The position numbers were made by a program, and so were the translations under genes. The notes beneath the pieces were generated by a model. That model was given only the letters and a program-made list of their open reading frames with translations, did no database searches and was not told where the DNA came from. DNA of 13,363 nt from Hadesarchaea archaeon (GTDB lineage Archaea > Hadarchaeota > Hadarchaeia > Hadarchaeales > Hadarchaeaceae): assembly GCA_014361095.1 (NCBI GenBank), contig JACIWF010000024.1, forward strand, positions 1-13,363. Reading direction: 5' to 3'. Positions 12,888 through 13,363 of this stretch are shown in pieces (the stretch's first letter is position 1; each line of letters opens with the position of its first letter).

Positions 12888-13363
12888 ATGCCCAATTTAG
12901 ACCCACTCAAGGCATGCCTGCGGGAGTACCGGCGAAGGACCCCTGAGTCTAGAAGGATTCAGGCGCTGGCGCGTCAGTTTCTTCCCGGTGGAAACACCCG
13001 CAGCGTGGTTTTCTTCAAACCCTATCCTTTCGTCATGGAAAGGGCCCGGGGCTGTTGGCTCCACGATGTCGATGGCAACCGGTATCTCGATTTCGTCAAT
13101 AACTACACCTCTTCCGTCCACGGCCATGCTCACCCCAGAATAGTCGCAGCGATGAAAAGGCAGCTGGAGAAGGGCTGGACTTGTGCCGCCGCCATGGAGC
13201 CCCAGCACCGTCTGGCCGAAATGATTTGCCAGAGGTTCAGATCGGTGGAACTGGTGAGGTTCTGCAACTCCGGCACTGAAGCCACCATGATGGCCATCCG
13301 CGCCGCCAGAGCCTACACCGGCAGGGACAAAATCATGAAGATGGAAGGAGGATACCACGGCAG
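12888..13363 (+). CDS. Class III PLP aminotransferase, glutamate-1-semialdehyde aminotransferase-like, C-terminus beyond window
   Basis: The frame runs 158 codons from ATG to the window end. QFLPGGNTRSVVFFKPYPF, ARGCWLHDVDGNRYLDFVNNYTSSVHGHAHPRI, RFCNSGTEATMMAIRAARAYTGRDKI and EGGYHG are the N-terminal half of the HemL-like branch of class III enzymes. Members include glutamate-1-semialdehyde aminomutase and several amino acid aminotransferases. The NNYTSS segment differs from classical HemL as I remember it, so another transaminase is possible. The PLP lysine lies beyond the window. The start is likely leaderless, with a TATA box 22-28 bp upstream and no clear ribosome-binding site. Confidence 0.85.
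   Translation, partial: MPNLDPLKACLREYRRRTPESRRIQALARQFLPGGNTRSVVFFKPYPFVMERARGCWLHDVDGNRYLDFVNNYTSSVHGHAHPRIVAAMKRQLEKGWTCAAAMEPQHRLAEMICQRFRSVELVRFCNSGTEATMMAIRAARAYTGRDKIMKMEGGYHG

Noticed and set aside
1..13363. CRISPR array, insertion sequence or prophage
   Set aside because: No spaced direct-repeat array, transposase, integrase or phage structural gene was seen; the window is dense with ordinary metabolic genes.

Overview
The window is archaeal chromosome, probably from a thermophile. Three lines of evidence support this: the riboflavin pathway is the archaeal version (RbkR-type CTP-dependent riboflavin kinase, archaeal RibC, ArfB, ArfC); an Mrp/MinD-type HypB sits beside an archaeal HypA; and two tRNA-Gln genes carry several bulge-helix-bulge (BHB) introns and an encoded CCA end. 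TATA-like boxes lie 25-30 bp upstream of several starts, and GTG and TTG starts are common. I cannot name the lineage from sequence alone.

Layout. Positions 1-843 (-) hold the N-terminal part of a homocitrate/isopropylmalate synthase family enzyme. A 484-bp divergent gap follows, with a structured minus-strand element that ends in a hairpin plus T6. Positions 1328-2678 (+) hold arfC overlapping a TraB-family gene. Two very small genes with their own promoters follow: a KH-domain protein and a stand-alone Lrp-type RAM domain. The first intron-rich tRNA-Gln (CTG, - strand) lies at 3376-3508. Next come hypA and the archaeal hypB, overlapping each other, then convergent trmO. The second intron-rich tRNA-Gln (TTG, - strand) lies at 5327-5462. 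A minus-strand cluster (5524-8673) encodes phosphoglycerate kinase, a CoA-disulfide reductase/NADH oxidase-type flavoprotein and an SFM1-like SPOUT methyltransferase. A 130-bp divergent promoter region with four TTCCA/TGGAA half-sites separates it from the plus-strand rbkR-ribB-ribC-ribH-arfB-malic enzyme operon (8804-12838). A class III aminotransferase starts at 12888 and runs off the end.

How the genes work together. ArfB and ArfC carry out early steps of archaeal flavin synthesis. RibB supplies the four-carbon unit, RibH makes lumazine, RibC makes riboflavin and RbkR makes FMN, while its winged-helix domain probably regulates the genes. GTP cyclohydrolase III and FAD synthetase are not in the window. 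The flavoenzyme in the neighbouring divergent operon is a potential consumer of the cofactor.

The most unusual content is the tRNA pair. Both tRNA-Gln isoacceptors are interrupted three times, all at non-canonical positions. Removing six BHB introns leaves two normal 76-nt tRNA-Gln sequences. In the TTG gene, two introns 6 nt apart appear to need splicing in a fixed order.
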